This document shows positions 33,114-42,529 of a stretch of DNA of 64,000 bases, piece after piece. Made by a program: the position numbers and the translations under genes. The notes beneath the pieces are model-generated. The model was not told the origin of the DNA. It saw only the letters and a list, made by a program, of their open reading frames with translations, and did no database searches. The first letter of the stretch is position 1. Every line of letters begins with the position of its first letter. Source of the stretch: UBA4742 sp963734965 (lineage in GTDB: Bacteria; Actinomycetota; Acidimicrobiia; Acidimicrobiales; Acidimicrobilacustridaceae); assembly GCA_963734965.1 (NCBI GenBank), contig CAVTJK010000003.1, positions 1,984,001 through 2,048,000 on the forward strand. Reading direction: 5' to 3'.

Positions 33114-34345
33114 GCGTCGACCTCCGATGTCGCGGCGGTCAGGGCCGTGGCCAGCAGGCTCATGGCTTCGTCGATCTCGTCGTCGGACACCAGCAGCGAC
33201 GGCGCGACCCGGATGGTCGTGGGCGTGACGGCGTTGACGATCAGGCCCAGGCCAAGGGCTGCGGTCGCGACCTGCGGGGCGTTGATGCCCGGCGCCAGCT
33301 CGGCTCCGAGCAGCAACCCGAACCCGCGCACGCCCACGACGCCCGGCAGCTCGTTGAGGGCGGCCGCGAGGCGCTCGCCGGCCCGACCAGCGCGGGACGG
33401 GACGTCCTCGCGGACCATGATGGCGAGGGTCGCCCGGGCGGCGGCGGCCGCCATCGGCTGTCCCCCATAGGTGCTGCCGTGGTCGCCGGGAACCATGACC
33501 GCAGCCACGTCCCGACGGGCCCAGCAGGCTCCGATGGGCATGCCGTTGCCCAGGGCCTTGGCCATGGTGACCACATCGGGCTCGACTCCGAAGTGCTCGA
33601 ACCCGAACCAGCGTCCGGTGCGACCGAGTCCGGTCTGGACCTCGTCGATGATGAAGAGGATCTCGCGCTCGTCGCAGATGCGCCGGACGCCCTGGAAGTA
33701 GGTCGCGCTGGCCGGGTTCACCCCGCCCTCGCCCTGCACGGGCTCGAGCAGCACCGCGGCCACGCTGGGATCGAGGGCCGCTTCGAGAGCATCGAGATCG
33801 TCCCAGGCCACGTGGCGGAAGCCTTCGGGCATCGGTTGGAAGGCCTCGTGCTTGGCCGGCTGGCCGGTGGCGTGGAGGGTGGCCAGCGTCCGACCATGGA
33901 ACGAGCCGTAGGCGCTCACGACCACGTGCTTGCCCCGTCCGCCCCACTTGCGGGCCAGCTTGATGGCGGCCTCGTTGGCTTCGGCCCCCGAGTTGCACAT
34001 GAAGACCTGGCCGCCGCCACCGAGGAGCTGGTCGAGGGCCACGGCCACTTCGGCACCGGGGACGGTGGCGAACAGGTTGGAGGTGTGCAGCAGCGTCGAG
34101 GCCTGGGCGGCGATGGCTTCGGCCACCTCGGGATGAGCGTGACCGAGGGCCACGACGGCGAGCCCGCCGAGGAAGTCCAGGTAGCGGCGACCGGCGCTGT
34201 CCCACAGCTCACTGCCCGAGCCCCGGACGAACTGGACCGTGGGCGGGGCGTAGGTCGGCCAGAACGGGCAGTGATCCTGACCCGCCGGTGCGCTGGGCTC
34301 GGGCGGGTGGGGCGCGGCGAGGGTGGCCGGCGGCAGCGAGCTCAC
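33110..34345 (-). CDS. argD: acetylornithine aminotransferase
   Basis: PLP enzyme that converts N-acetylglutamate semialdehyde to N-acetylornithine. The 411 residues include NSGAEANEAAIKLARK, IIDEVQTGLGRTG and the PLP-lysine block VTMAKALGNGMP. The N-terminal 25 residues are proline-rich and outside the fold. The GTG start overlaps the argB stop (GTGA). Confidence 0.96.
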
Positions 34346-35229
34346 GGCGTCACTCCGATCGATCGGGTGATCATGGTGCCGATGCCGGCATCGGTGAACA
34401 GCTCGAGCAGCACGACGTGGGCCAGCCGGCCGTCGAGCAGGTGGGCCGAGCCCACCCCGCGGTCCAAGGCGTCGAGGCAGGCCGTGATCTTGGGGATCAT
34501 CCCGCCGCTGAGGGCGCCCTCGTTCATGAGCGCTCGCAGCTCAGGGGCCGAGATCCGGGTGATGAGGCTGCTGGGGTCGTCGAGATCGCGCATCAGCCCC
34601 TCGATGTCAGTCAGGTACATGACCTTCTCGGCCCCGAGGGCCGCGGCCACGGCTCCGGCCACGCTGTCGGCGTTGATGTTGTAGGCCTGGCCCGACAGGT
34701 CCACGCCGATGGTCGAGAGCACCGGGATCAGGTTCTCGGCCAGGAGACGTTCGAGGATGGCCGGGTTGATGTCGTCGACGTCGCCTACGAAACCGAGATC
34801 GGGGCTGCGCTCGTGGGCGGTGATCAGTCCGGCATCCTCGCCCGACAGGCCGACGGCCAGCGGACCGTGCCGGTTGATGGACGACACGATGTCGCGGTTG
34901 ATCTTGCCGACCAGCACCATGCGGGCGATGTCGAGGGTCTCGGCGTCGGTGACGCGCAGCCCGTCCCGGAACTCGGCCGTCTTGCCCAACCGAGACATGA
35001 GCTCGCCGATCTGGGGACCGCCGCCGTGCACCACGACCGTGCGGATGCCGACCGCCTGCAACAACACGACGTCCTCGGCGAAACGGGCAGCCAGATCGGA
35101 GTCGACCATGGCGTTGCCGCCGTACTTGACCACGACCGTGGAGCCGAAGAAGCGCCGGATGTAGGGCAGGGCCTCGACGAGGACCGCCGCGCTCTCGTGC
35201 GCCGCCGCCAGCCGCTTGGCGTCGCTCAT
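34342..35229 (-). CDS. argB: acetylglutamate kinase
   Basis: Phosphorylates N-acetylglutamate, usually the feedback-regulated step. The 295-residue protein has VVKYGGNAM near the N-terminus, VVVHGGGPQIGELM and the C-terminal block GALSGGMIPKITACLDAL. The long N-terminal helix (about 25 residues before the kinase fold) is the part that makes arginine-sensitive hexamers in other species. The ATG overlaps the argC stop. argJ, which often lies between argC and argB, is absent. Confidence 0.97.
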   Translation of the reverse strand: MSDAKRLAAAHESAAVLVEALPYIRRFFGSTVVVKYGGNAMVDSDLAARFAEDVVLLQAVGIRTVVVHGGGPQIGELMSRLGKTAEFRDGLRVTDAETLDIARMVLVGKINRDIVSSINRHGPLAVGLSGEDAGLITAHERSPDLGFVGDVDDINPAILERLLAENLIPVLSTIGVDLSGQAYNINADSVAGAVAAALGAEKVMYLTDIEGLMRDLDDPSSLITRISAPELRALMNEGALSGGMIPKITACLDALDRGVGSAHLLDGRLAHVVLLELFTDAGIGTMITRSIGVTP

Positions 35230-36272
35230 GGGAAGACGCCGACCGCGGACAAGCCCGTGGTCTCGTTCAGTCCGGCGAGGATGTTGGCGCACTGCACGGC
35301 TTGACCCGACGCCCCCTTGACCAAGTTGTCGATGGCGCTGATGGCCATCACGTAGCCCGTGCGCTCGTCGTAGCGAGCCGTCACGTGAGCGGCGTTCGAG
35401 CCGAAGGTGGCCTTGGTCGACGGCGACGATGGGCTCACCACGACGAACGGCTCGTCGCCGTAGCTGTCCTCGTAGCAGTCGAGCAGCTCGTCGGTCGAGG
35501 TCGAGCCCGTGGGCCGGGCGTAGCAGGTGGCCAGGATGCCTCGGTTCATGGGGGCGAGGTGCGGCGTGAACAGGACCTGGACGTCGTCGCCCGGCACCAG
35601 ACCCGACGCCTCGGCCACGGCCTGCTCGATCTCGGGTGTGTGGCGGTGGTTCAACAGGCCGTAGGCGGTGAAGTCTTCGTCGACCGTGCAGAACGACGTC
35701 GTCGGCTTGGGCGGGCGGCCGGCGCCCGACACCCCGCTGGCGGCATCGACGATGATCCCCCGCGGCTCGATCAGACCGGCCCGGACCAGAGGGGCCAGGG
35801 CCAGCGCCGACGCCGTCGGGTAGCAGCCCGGTGCGGCCACGGCCGACGCGCCGGTGATCTGGTCGCGGAACAGCTCGGGCAGGCCGTAGGCCAGCTCGCT
35901 CAGCAGCTCGGGCGCGATGTGGTCCTCGCCGTACCACTGCGGATAGAGCGCCGGATCGTGCAGGCGGAAGTCGGCGGCCAGGTCGACAAGCCACTTCACC
36001 TGCGGCCGCAGCTCGGCGACGATCGACTGCGATGCCCCGTGGGGCAGGGCCAGGAAGCACAGATCGAGCCCGGCGGCCGCCGTCGGGTCATAGGACGTGA
36101 ACACCAGGCCCCCGTAGGCCGCCGCCAGGCTCGGGTAGAGGTCGGCGACCAGCGTCCCGGCCTGGCTGTCGCCGGTGGCCATCTCGACGCGCAGGTCGGG
36201 ATGGCCGGCGACCAGACGCAACAGCTCGGCTCCGGCATAGCCAGAGGCTCCGATGACACCCACGGACAGCAT
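35226..36272 (-). CDS. argC: N-acetyl-gamma-glutamyl-phosphate reductase
   Basis: NADPH-dependent reductase of 348 residues. The Rossmann start is VGVIGASGYAGAELLRL, and the active-site cysteine lies in AAPGCYPTASAL. HRHTPEIEQ is the family C-terminal block. It is the first gene of the arg operon. Its ATG lies six bases after a TATGAT box with no ribosome site, so the message is probably leaderless. Confidence 0.97.
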   Translation of the reverse strand: MLSVGVIGASGYAGAELLRLVAGHPDLRVEMATGDSQAGTLVADLYPSLAAAYGGLVFTSYDPTAAAGLDLCFLALPHGASQSIVAELRPQVKWLVDLAADFRLHDPALYPQWYGEDHIAPELLSELAYGLPELFRDQITGASAVAAPGCYPTASALALAPLVRAGLIEPRGIIVDAASGVSGAGRPPKPTTSFCTVDEDFTAYGLLNHRHTPEIEQAVAEASGLVPGDDVQVLFTPHLAPMNRGILATCYARPTGSTSTDELLDCYEDSYGDEPFVVVSPSSPSTKATFGSNAAHVTARYDERTGYVMAISAIDNLVKGASGQAVQCANILAGLNETTGLSAVGVFP

Positions 36273-36307
36273 CGCAATATCATACGGACAGACGCATACT
36301 CATGCAA
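36273..36307 (-). promoter_or_regulatory. argC promoter with overlapping ARG-box-like palindrome
   Basis: Minus strand: TTGCAT (36307-36302), 17 bases, TATGAT (36284-36279), six bases, ATG. The palindrome GCAT-GAGT-ATGC (36305-36294) overlaps the -35 end. ArgR sites in Actinobacteria are AT-richer palindromes containing TGCAT/ATGCA halves. The position predicts arginine-dependent repression. ArgR binding is inferred. Confidence 0.6.
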
Positions 36308-36407
36308 GATGGTTCCGGGACGTCCTCCCCCCAACCGATCGCGGCGGCCGATGGGTATCAGAACAACCCCGATCTGCCGCCGCGACGGGAGCGGGTAGAC
36401 AGGGGCG

Positions 36408-37136
36408 ATGGAAAAGCTGGTGTACCTCGTGTGGAACGGGACGGGCCCGGTCTCGGCCGAGCTGGGAGGAGAGGTACTGGGGCCGGTGGCCGACCGATTG
36501 GCGGCCCTCGAACCGGCCGGCCTGGCCATCGGGCTGGCCGACGCCGACGCCGCCGCCGTCCGACTGCCGATGCCCCCGCCCCCCGATGACCCGGCGCCGG
36601 TGGCCATCGTGTCGGTCTGGCTGGACAACCACGACGACCGCGCCGCCGTCGAGGCCATCCTGGCGCCGGTGGCCGAGCGCCTGGCCGGCTACCTCGTGAC
36701 CGAGTCGATCCCCACCGACTACGGCGACAACGAGTGGTCCTCGGCCCGAGACTGGCCCGACGGCCAGCGCTCCCCCGGCGTCACCATGCTGACCCTGATG
36801 GAGCAGCCCGATCGGATGGCGACCGACGACTGGTACGCCCACTGGTACGGCACCCAGACGCCGATGTCGACGGCGATCCAACCCCGGATCCGCTACGTCC
36901 GCAACGCCGTCGCTCGGCCGCTGACGCCGGACGCGCCGCCCTATCGCGGCATCGTCGAGGAAGCGTGGCCGTCGATCGAGCACGTCAACGATCCGATGCT
37001 CTTCTACTGCGCCGACGGCGACCAGGCCACGCTCGACGCCAACCTGAAGACCATGATCGACAGCGTCACCGCGTTCCTCGACCTCGACCGCATCCGCCTG
37101 GCCGCCATGAGCGAGTACCTGCTCAAGACGCGCTGA
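36408..37136 (+). CDS. EthD-domain-like protein
   Basis: The 242-residue protein is built from two ferredoxin-like halves. MEKLVYLVWNG opens the first. The second contains WYAHWYGTQTPMSTAIQP, the usual EthD His-containing block, and RYVRNAVARPL. Such proteins accompany oxidative degradation genes in Actinobacteria, but no such genes lie here and no reaction is established. It is divergent from argC. Its last 14 bases overlap the end of the Clp N-domain gene. Confidence 0.68.
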   Translation: MEKLVYLVWNGTGPVSAELGGEVLGPVADRLAALEPAGLAIGLADADAAAVRLPMPPPPDDPAPVAIVSVWLDNHDDRAAVEAILAPVAERLAGYLVTESIPTDYGDNEWSSARDWPDGQRSPGVTMLTLMEQPDRMATDDWYAHWYGTQTPMSTAIQPRIRYVRNAVARPLTPDAPPYRGIVEEAWPSIEHVNDPMLFYCADGDQATLDANLKTMIDSVTAFLDLDRIRLAAMSEYLLKTR

Positions 37137-37905
37137 CGTCGCCTTCGCCGTCGGGTCGGGGCTTGAGCCGGACCTGCCCGGTCTCGGCATCATCGATGTC
37201 GACGATGCGCAACAGGCGGTCCAGCAGCGCCGCGTCCCCGGACAGCGTCGCCATGCGCACGAGCTCGGCCAGCCGTTCTCGGAGCTGGTCGTCATCGGCG
37301 TCCCAGAGCGCGACCAGCGCCTCGAGCGTCGCAGCACGGATCTCTTCGCTGGCCCGAAGCAGGTCCACGAACAGCCGGTGCTCCCTCTCGCGGCCCGGGG
37401 TGGCCGGAGGCCTGGACGACCGGATCTGCGGATCATCGGTGGTGGCGAGGGTCTTCTCCGTCACGGCGGAATAGCCGGAGAGGAGTTGGATGACCTGCTG
37501 TCGGACCCGGGTCAGCTCGGCGCCCTTGCGCACGAGGACCTGGGCCGCCACCCCTTCGCCCTCGTGGATCAAACCCAGGAGGATGTGCTCGGTGCCGATG
37601 TAGTTGTGACCCAGCTGCAACGCCTCACGGAGCGACATCTCGAGGACCTTCTTGGCCCGGGGCGTGAACGGGATGTGACCCGATGGCACCGATTCACCCC
37701 GACCGATGATCTCCTCGATCTCGTCGCGTACAGCGTCGAAGGAGATCCCCAGGGACGTGAGCGCCTGGGCGGCCACGCCGTCACCCTCGTGGATCAGCCC
37801 GAGCAGGATGTGCTCGGTCCCGATGTAGTTGTGGTTGAGCAGCCGCGCTTCTTCCTGGGCCAGGACGACGACCCGGCGGGCCCGGTCGGTGAAGCGCTCG
37901 AACAT
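37123..37905 (-). CDS. stand-alone Clp N-terminal-domain protein
   Basis: The 260-residue protein starts MFERFTDRARRVVVLAQEE and carries two Clp-N repeats, each with HNYIGTEHILLGLIHEG, as in the N-domain of ClpC. No AAA+ module follows. The C-terminal 90 residues are helical and acidic. In ClpC this domain receives adaptors and substrates, so a free copy could act as an adaptor, decoy or regulator of ClpC. That role is inferred. A GATACT hexamer lies seven bases before the ATG. Confidence 0.86.
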   Translation of the reverse strand: MFERFTDRARRVVVLAQEEARLLNHNYIGTEHILLGLIHEGDGVAAQALTSLGISFDAVRDEIEEIIGRGESVPSGHIPFTPRAKKVLEMSLREALQLGHNYIGTEHILLGLIHEGEGVAAQVLVRKGAELTRVRQQVIQLLSGYSAVTEKTLATTDDPQIRSSRPPATPGREREHRLFVDLLRASEEIRAATLEALVALWDADDDQLRERLAELVRMATLSGDAALLDRLLRIVDIDDAETGQVRLKPRPDGEGDVSAS

Positions 37906-38133
37906 CGGGACCAGTATCAGCCATCGGGCGCGGCGGCGCTCGGCTCAGAAGGTCCAACAGCTCCCCGATGTCGCCTGGGATCCCCGGATCATGAGCCTCT
38001 GCGCCAGGCGTTCGGGCCCTGTCACGAACGGCCAAGGAGGGGGACACTCCCTGATCCCTGGCCGACGGCACCTGGAGCGGGATCACATGGTGAGGCGGGT
38101 TGTTGCGGCGGCGGCGCACCGCCGTCGACGACG

Positions 38134-40516
38134 TCAGCCTCGCAACGTGGCGGCGTGGGCCGACTCGACGGCCGAGACCACCGCGGCGCGCGCCCGGCCG
38201 ACCTCCTCGTCGGTGAGGGTGTGGTCGTCGGCCTGAAGGCGCAGCCGGAAGGCCAGGCTGCGCCGGTCCGAACCCAAGGCCTCGTTGCGGAAGACGTCGA
38301 ACAGCTCGAGGGCCACCAGGAGAGGCGCGCCAGCGGTGGCGATCGTGGCCCGCACGTCGGCGGCGTCGACGTCGTCGTCCACCACGAAGGCCAGATCGAC
38401 GTCGCTCGACGGGTAGCGGCTGACCGGCACGTAGGCCTGCGTGCCATGGGGACGAGCCAACAGACGATCGAGGTCGACCTCGAGCCAGGCGACGCGACCG
38501 ACGATCCCCAGCGCCTCGAGCACGGCCGGATCGATCTCGCCCAAACGGCCCAGCTCGCCGTCGCCGTCGGCCCGACCGTCGTCCACGACCAGTCGCGCCG
38601 ACCGACCCGGATGCAGCCCGTCGAGCGGGCCTTGTTCGAGTCGCACCCCATCGATCCGCAAGGTCTCGGCCAGCACGGTCCACGCGTCGACGGCGGCGGT
38701 CGCGTCCTGGCCCGGGCGCACGGCGGCGAGGATCTCGTGCTCGTCGGGCAGGCGCTCATCAGCAAGCGGCGGGCGGAACGCCTGGCCGATCTCGAACAGG
38801 CCGACGTCGGGGTTCCGATGGGACTGGTTGTAGAGCACGCTCTTGAGCAGGCCGGGGCGCAGCGAGGGGCGCAGCACCGACTCCTCCGCCGCCAGTGGAT
38901 TGGTCAGGGTGATCGACGGCTGGTCGATCCCGGCCCGAGCCACGTCCTCGGGGGCGAGGAAGGCCAGCGGCATGGCTTCATCGAGCCCGAGACCGACCAT
39001 GACGTCTCGGATCCGACGACGATCGGTCTGTCGGTCGGTCAGGTAGCCGGCCCGCACCGACGGGGGCACGGTCCGCGGGATCTTGGCGTAGCCGTAGTGG
39101 CGGGCGACCTCTTCTACGACGTCGATCTCGATCGTCGTGTCGGGCCGGAAGCTGGGCACGGCGACGTCCTGGTCATCACCCACGGGCGTCACCTCGAACC
39201 CGATCGGTTCGAGCAGGTCGCGGATCTGGGCCGGCTCGAGCTCGGTGCCGAGCAGCCCGTTGACCCGCGCCGTGCGAACCCGCAGGCGAGGCGGCGCGGG
39301 CAGGGCGCCGTGCTCGTCGACGACCGAACTGCTCAGGCGAGCACCCTCGGGCGCCAGCAGCTCGGCGAAGCGGCGGGCCGCCACCTCGACGATCTCGGGA
39401 TCGGTGCCGCGCTCGAAGCGGGCCGAGGCCTCGCTGCGCAGGTTGAGCCGCTTGGAGGTGCGGGCGATGGTCATGGGGTCCCACCACGCCAGCTCGAGCA
39501 GCACCGCGGTCGTGGCCGCCGAGATCTCGGTCGACGCTCCGCCCATCACGCCGGCCAGGCCGACGGCCACGTCGTTGGCGTCGGCGATCACGCCGTCGGC
39601 GTCCGACAGCGTGCGCTCGATCCCATCGAGGGTCTCCATGGTCTCGCCGGACCGGGCGAAGCGCACCCGCAGCTCGGCCTGGCCACTGGCGGTCGTCGCC
39701 AGCCGATCGAGGTCGTAGGTGTGGTTGGGTTGGCCCAGCTCGAGCATCACGTAGTTCGATGCGTCGACCACGCGATTGATCGGGCGCATGCCCAGGGCGC
39801 GCAGGCGGTTGGCGATCCACGCCGGCGATGGGCCGATGCTGACGCCGTCGAGGACCCGGGCGTAGAAGCGACCGCACAGGTCGGGGTCGACGATGGTCAC
39901 GGCGGCGCGCCGGCCGACCTCGGCCTCGCTCACGACCGGGTCGAGCTGCTGGAACGGGACACCGAGCCGGGCCGCCAGATCACGGGCCACGCCGGCCACC
40001 GACATGGCATCGGGCCGGTTCGGGTTGATCTCGAGGTCGTAGAGCACGTCGGGCGCCAGGCCCAGGGCGTCGGTCAGGGCCGACCCCAGCTCGAGGTCGC
40101 GATCGAGGATGAGGATGCCCTCGTGGTCGTCGCCCAGACCGATCTCGCGGCCCGAGCACAGCATCCCGTTCGACCACTCGCCCCGCAGCTTCTTGCGCTC
40201 GATGGTCGCCCCACCCGGCATCTTCGTCCCGATGGTGGCCAGCGGCACGAGGTCGCCGACGCTCATGTTGAAGGCCCCGCAACAGATCTGCAGGGCCTCG
40301 CCGTCTCCGAGGTCGACGTCCACGAGCTGGATGCGATCGGCCCGAGGATGGGCCCGCAGATCGAGCACCTTGGCCACGACGATGCCGTCGAGGCCCTCAC
40401 CCACGCGATCGATGGACTCGACGGCCATGCCGAGGTCGCTCATCTGCTCGCCCAGCCAGACAGGATCGCCCTCGATCGGCGCGAACTCGCGCATCCAGGA
40501 GAGAAGGACGCTTCAT
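38134..40516 (-). CDS. pheT: phenylalanyl-tRNA synthetase beta subunit (frameshift at codon 3)
   Basis: Pairs with PheS to charge tRNA(Phe). About 793 residues: an EMAP-type tRNA-binding domain (GIVVAKVLDLRAHPRADRIQ), B3/B4 editing region, B5 domain, catalytic-like core and C-terminal ferredoxin-fold anticodon domain (VSRYPSSDVDLAFVVDDD). The frame from the TGATG overlap with pheS is broken by one surplus base at 40510. Removing it gives MKVLLSWMREF, the normal PheT start. Without that correction translation could begin only at the internal ATG at 40494. Confidence 0.95.
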
Positions 40517-41547
40517 CAGAACTGACTCAGGAAGCGGACGTCGTTGGTGAACAGGTCGCGGATGTCGTCGATGCCGTAGCGCATCAGCGACAGGCGGTCG
40601 GTGCCGAATCCGAAGGCGAACCCGGACCATTCCTCGGGGTCGTAGCCGACCGCGGCGAACACGTTCGGGTGGACCATGCCGCAGCCCCCCAGCTCGAGCC
40701 ATCCGGTCTGGCCACAGGTGCGACAGCCCGAGCCCTCGCAGAACAAGCAGTTGATGTCGTACTCGGCCGACGGTTCGGTGAACGGGAAGTACGACGGCCG
40801 CAGCCGCGAGTGGATCGATCCTCCGAAGTAGGCCGTGGTGAAGGCCTCGAGGGTGCCGGCCAGGTGGCCGAAGGTGATCCCCCGGTCGACGACCAGACCC
40901 TCGATCTGGTGGAACACGGGCATGTGGCTGGCGTCGGCCGTGTCGCGCCGGTACACCCGGCCCGGCATGATCGAGTACACCGGCGGGTCCTGGGCCTCCA
41001 TCACCCGGATCTGGACCGGCGACGTGTGGGTCCGCAGCATCGTGCTCTCGGGCTCGCCGACGTCGAGGTACAGCGTGTCGTACATGCTGCGGGCAGGATG
41101 GGCCACGGGGATGTTGAGGGCGCCGAAGTTGTACCAGTCGCTCTCGGCCTCGGGGCCCTCGGCCACGGTGAAGCCCATGCCGACGAAGACGTCCTCGAGC
41201 CGATCCCGGGTCTGGGTCACCAGGTGGAGGTGACCTCGGCGGGCCGCGGCCTCGTGCTCGGTCAGGTCGAGGCGATCAGCGTCGAGCTGCTGGCGGCGGG
41301 CCTCGACCTCGAGCTCGGTTCGGCGTCCGGCCAGCGCCTGCTCGATCGACACCCGAGCCTCGTTGAGGGCTTGGCCGACCGAGCGCCGCTCGTCGGGCTC
41401 GAGCCCCCCGACCTGCTTCTTGAACTCGACCATGGGCGCCCGCTTGCCCAAGACATCCACCTCGACGGCGCGCAGGTCGTCGAGGGTGGCCGCGCCACGA
41501 GCGCGATCAGCAGCCTCGGCCGCAATCCGCTGGATCTCGTCGATCAT
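40516..41547 (-). CDS. pheS: phenylalanyl-tRNA synthetase alpha subunit
   Basis: The 343-residue catalytic subunit. An N-terminal coiled coil is followed by class II motif 2 (FHQIEGLVVDRG) and motif 3 (GFGTDRLSLMRYGIDDIRD). Between them is a Cys cluster CLFCEGSGCRTCGQTGW that may bind metal, seen in many PheS proteins. I chose the ATG at 41547 (MIDEIQRIAAEA). A TTG at 41586 would add 13 residues with no family match. Overlaps pheT by one base (TGATG). Confidence 0.96.
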   Translation of the reverse strand: MIDEIQRIAAEAADRARGAATLDDLRAVEVDVLGKRAPMVEFKKQVGGLEPDERRSVGQALNEARVSIEQALAGRRTELEVEARRQQLDADRLDLTEHEAAARRGHLHLVTQTRDRLEDVFVGMGFTVAEGPEAESDWYNFGALNIPVAHPARSMYDTLYLDVGEPESTMLRTHTSPVQIRVMEAQDPPVYSIMPGRVYRRDTADASHMPVFHQIEGLVVDRGITFGHLAGTLEAFTTAYFGGSIHSRLRPSYFPFTEPSAEYDINCLFCEGSGCRTCGQTGWLELGGCGMVHPNVFAAVGYDPEEWSGFAFGFGTDRLSLMRYGIDDIRDLFTNDVRFLSQF

Positions 41548-41613
41548 CGTCCGGGAACCTTGCCGCCTCGTCTCGCCCTCGTCCAATCAGTTGCGGCGGA
41601 AGACGACGGCACG

Positions 41614-42529
41614 TCAGTCGCGATGGTGTGGGTCCGAGTGATCCCAGTCGGCCAGCAACGTCCGCAGGGCGGTGAGCAACAGCAGGGGCTGATCGAGCAT
41701 GGCGTGGTGGCCGGCCTCGGCGATCTCGATGATCGGCGTGACGCGACCCAGCTTCTCGTACATCGACTGGCCGATGTCAGGGGTGACCAGCCCGTACTCC
41801 GAGCGCAGCAGGGCCAGACGGCAGGTCACATCCGGCAGGTAGGGCAAGGCCACCGACCGCAGTCCCCCACCGAACTGCTCGAAGATCCGCCGGTCGAACT
41901 TCCACTGCCAGCCCCCGTCGACCGCGAGCAGCGACCGCCGGGCCACGTGGTCGATCACGTAGTCGAGGTAGTGCTCCTGGGGCGGCACGGTGCGAAAGCG
42001 CGCCATCGCGTCCTCGACGGTCTCGTAGGTGCGGGGCGTCCCGAACGCCTCGCGCAGCTGGAAGGCCTCGATCTCGGGATCGGGCTCGGTCACCGGCGAG
42101 TCGCAGACGACCGCCCCGGCCACCCGGTCCGCGTGGCGCGCCACGGTGGCGATGGTGACGAACCCGCCCATGCTGTGGCCGATCACGACCGGCGGACCGT
42201 CGATGGCCCCGGCCTCGGCCACCGCCATGACCTCGTCGGTCCACTGCTCGAGGTGAGTACCCCTGCCGGTGCTGGCTGTCGCCGTGACCCGACAGGTCGA
42301 CGGCCAGGACACGGAACTCCGACGGCGAACGACGCCGCCACATGGGTCCACCAGTGGGCGTGGGCCCCGCCACCGTGCACGAACACGAGGCCCCGCCGGC
42401 CGGGCTCGGCCCCAGCCCGAGATGGTGGATGGCGGCCCCGTCGACGTGACGGCGCCCGTCGCTGAAGGGAACGGCCAGGGCGCGGCGTGAACCAGCCGGG
42501 GGCGACGAGCGGCTCGGTGCCTCGCTCAT
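41614..42529 (-). CDS. alpha/beta hydrolase (five apparent indels)
   Basis: Reconstructs to about 304 residues. The chain runs EPLVAPGWFT, LVFVHGGGAHAHWW with the oxyanion loop, RVLAVDLSGHGDS, VVIGHSMGGFV with the nucleophile Ser, and a late EAGHHAML with the catalytic His. Three extra bases (near 42262, 42322 and 42484), each at a synonymous third position, and two lost G residues (near 42375 and 42520) reconcile the frames. The ATG overlaps the pfkA stop (ATGA). Substrate unknown. Confidence 0.78.

Noticed and set aside
36397..36407. TAGACA before the EthD-like gene as a leaderless -10 box
   Set aside because: It lacks the final T of TANNNT and a purine stretch AGGGG could serve as a ribosome site, so I did not count it with the nine clear cases.
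37378..42465. A plus-strand open frame of nearly 1,700 codons opposite the Clp-N, pheT and pheS genes
   Set aside because: It is fully antisense to genes with clear motifs, its translation is repetitive His/Val/Asp/Gly-rich sequence typical of reverse frames in high-GC DNA, and it has no family resemblance.
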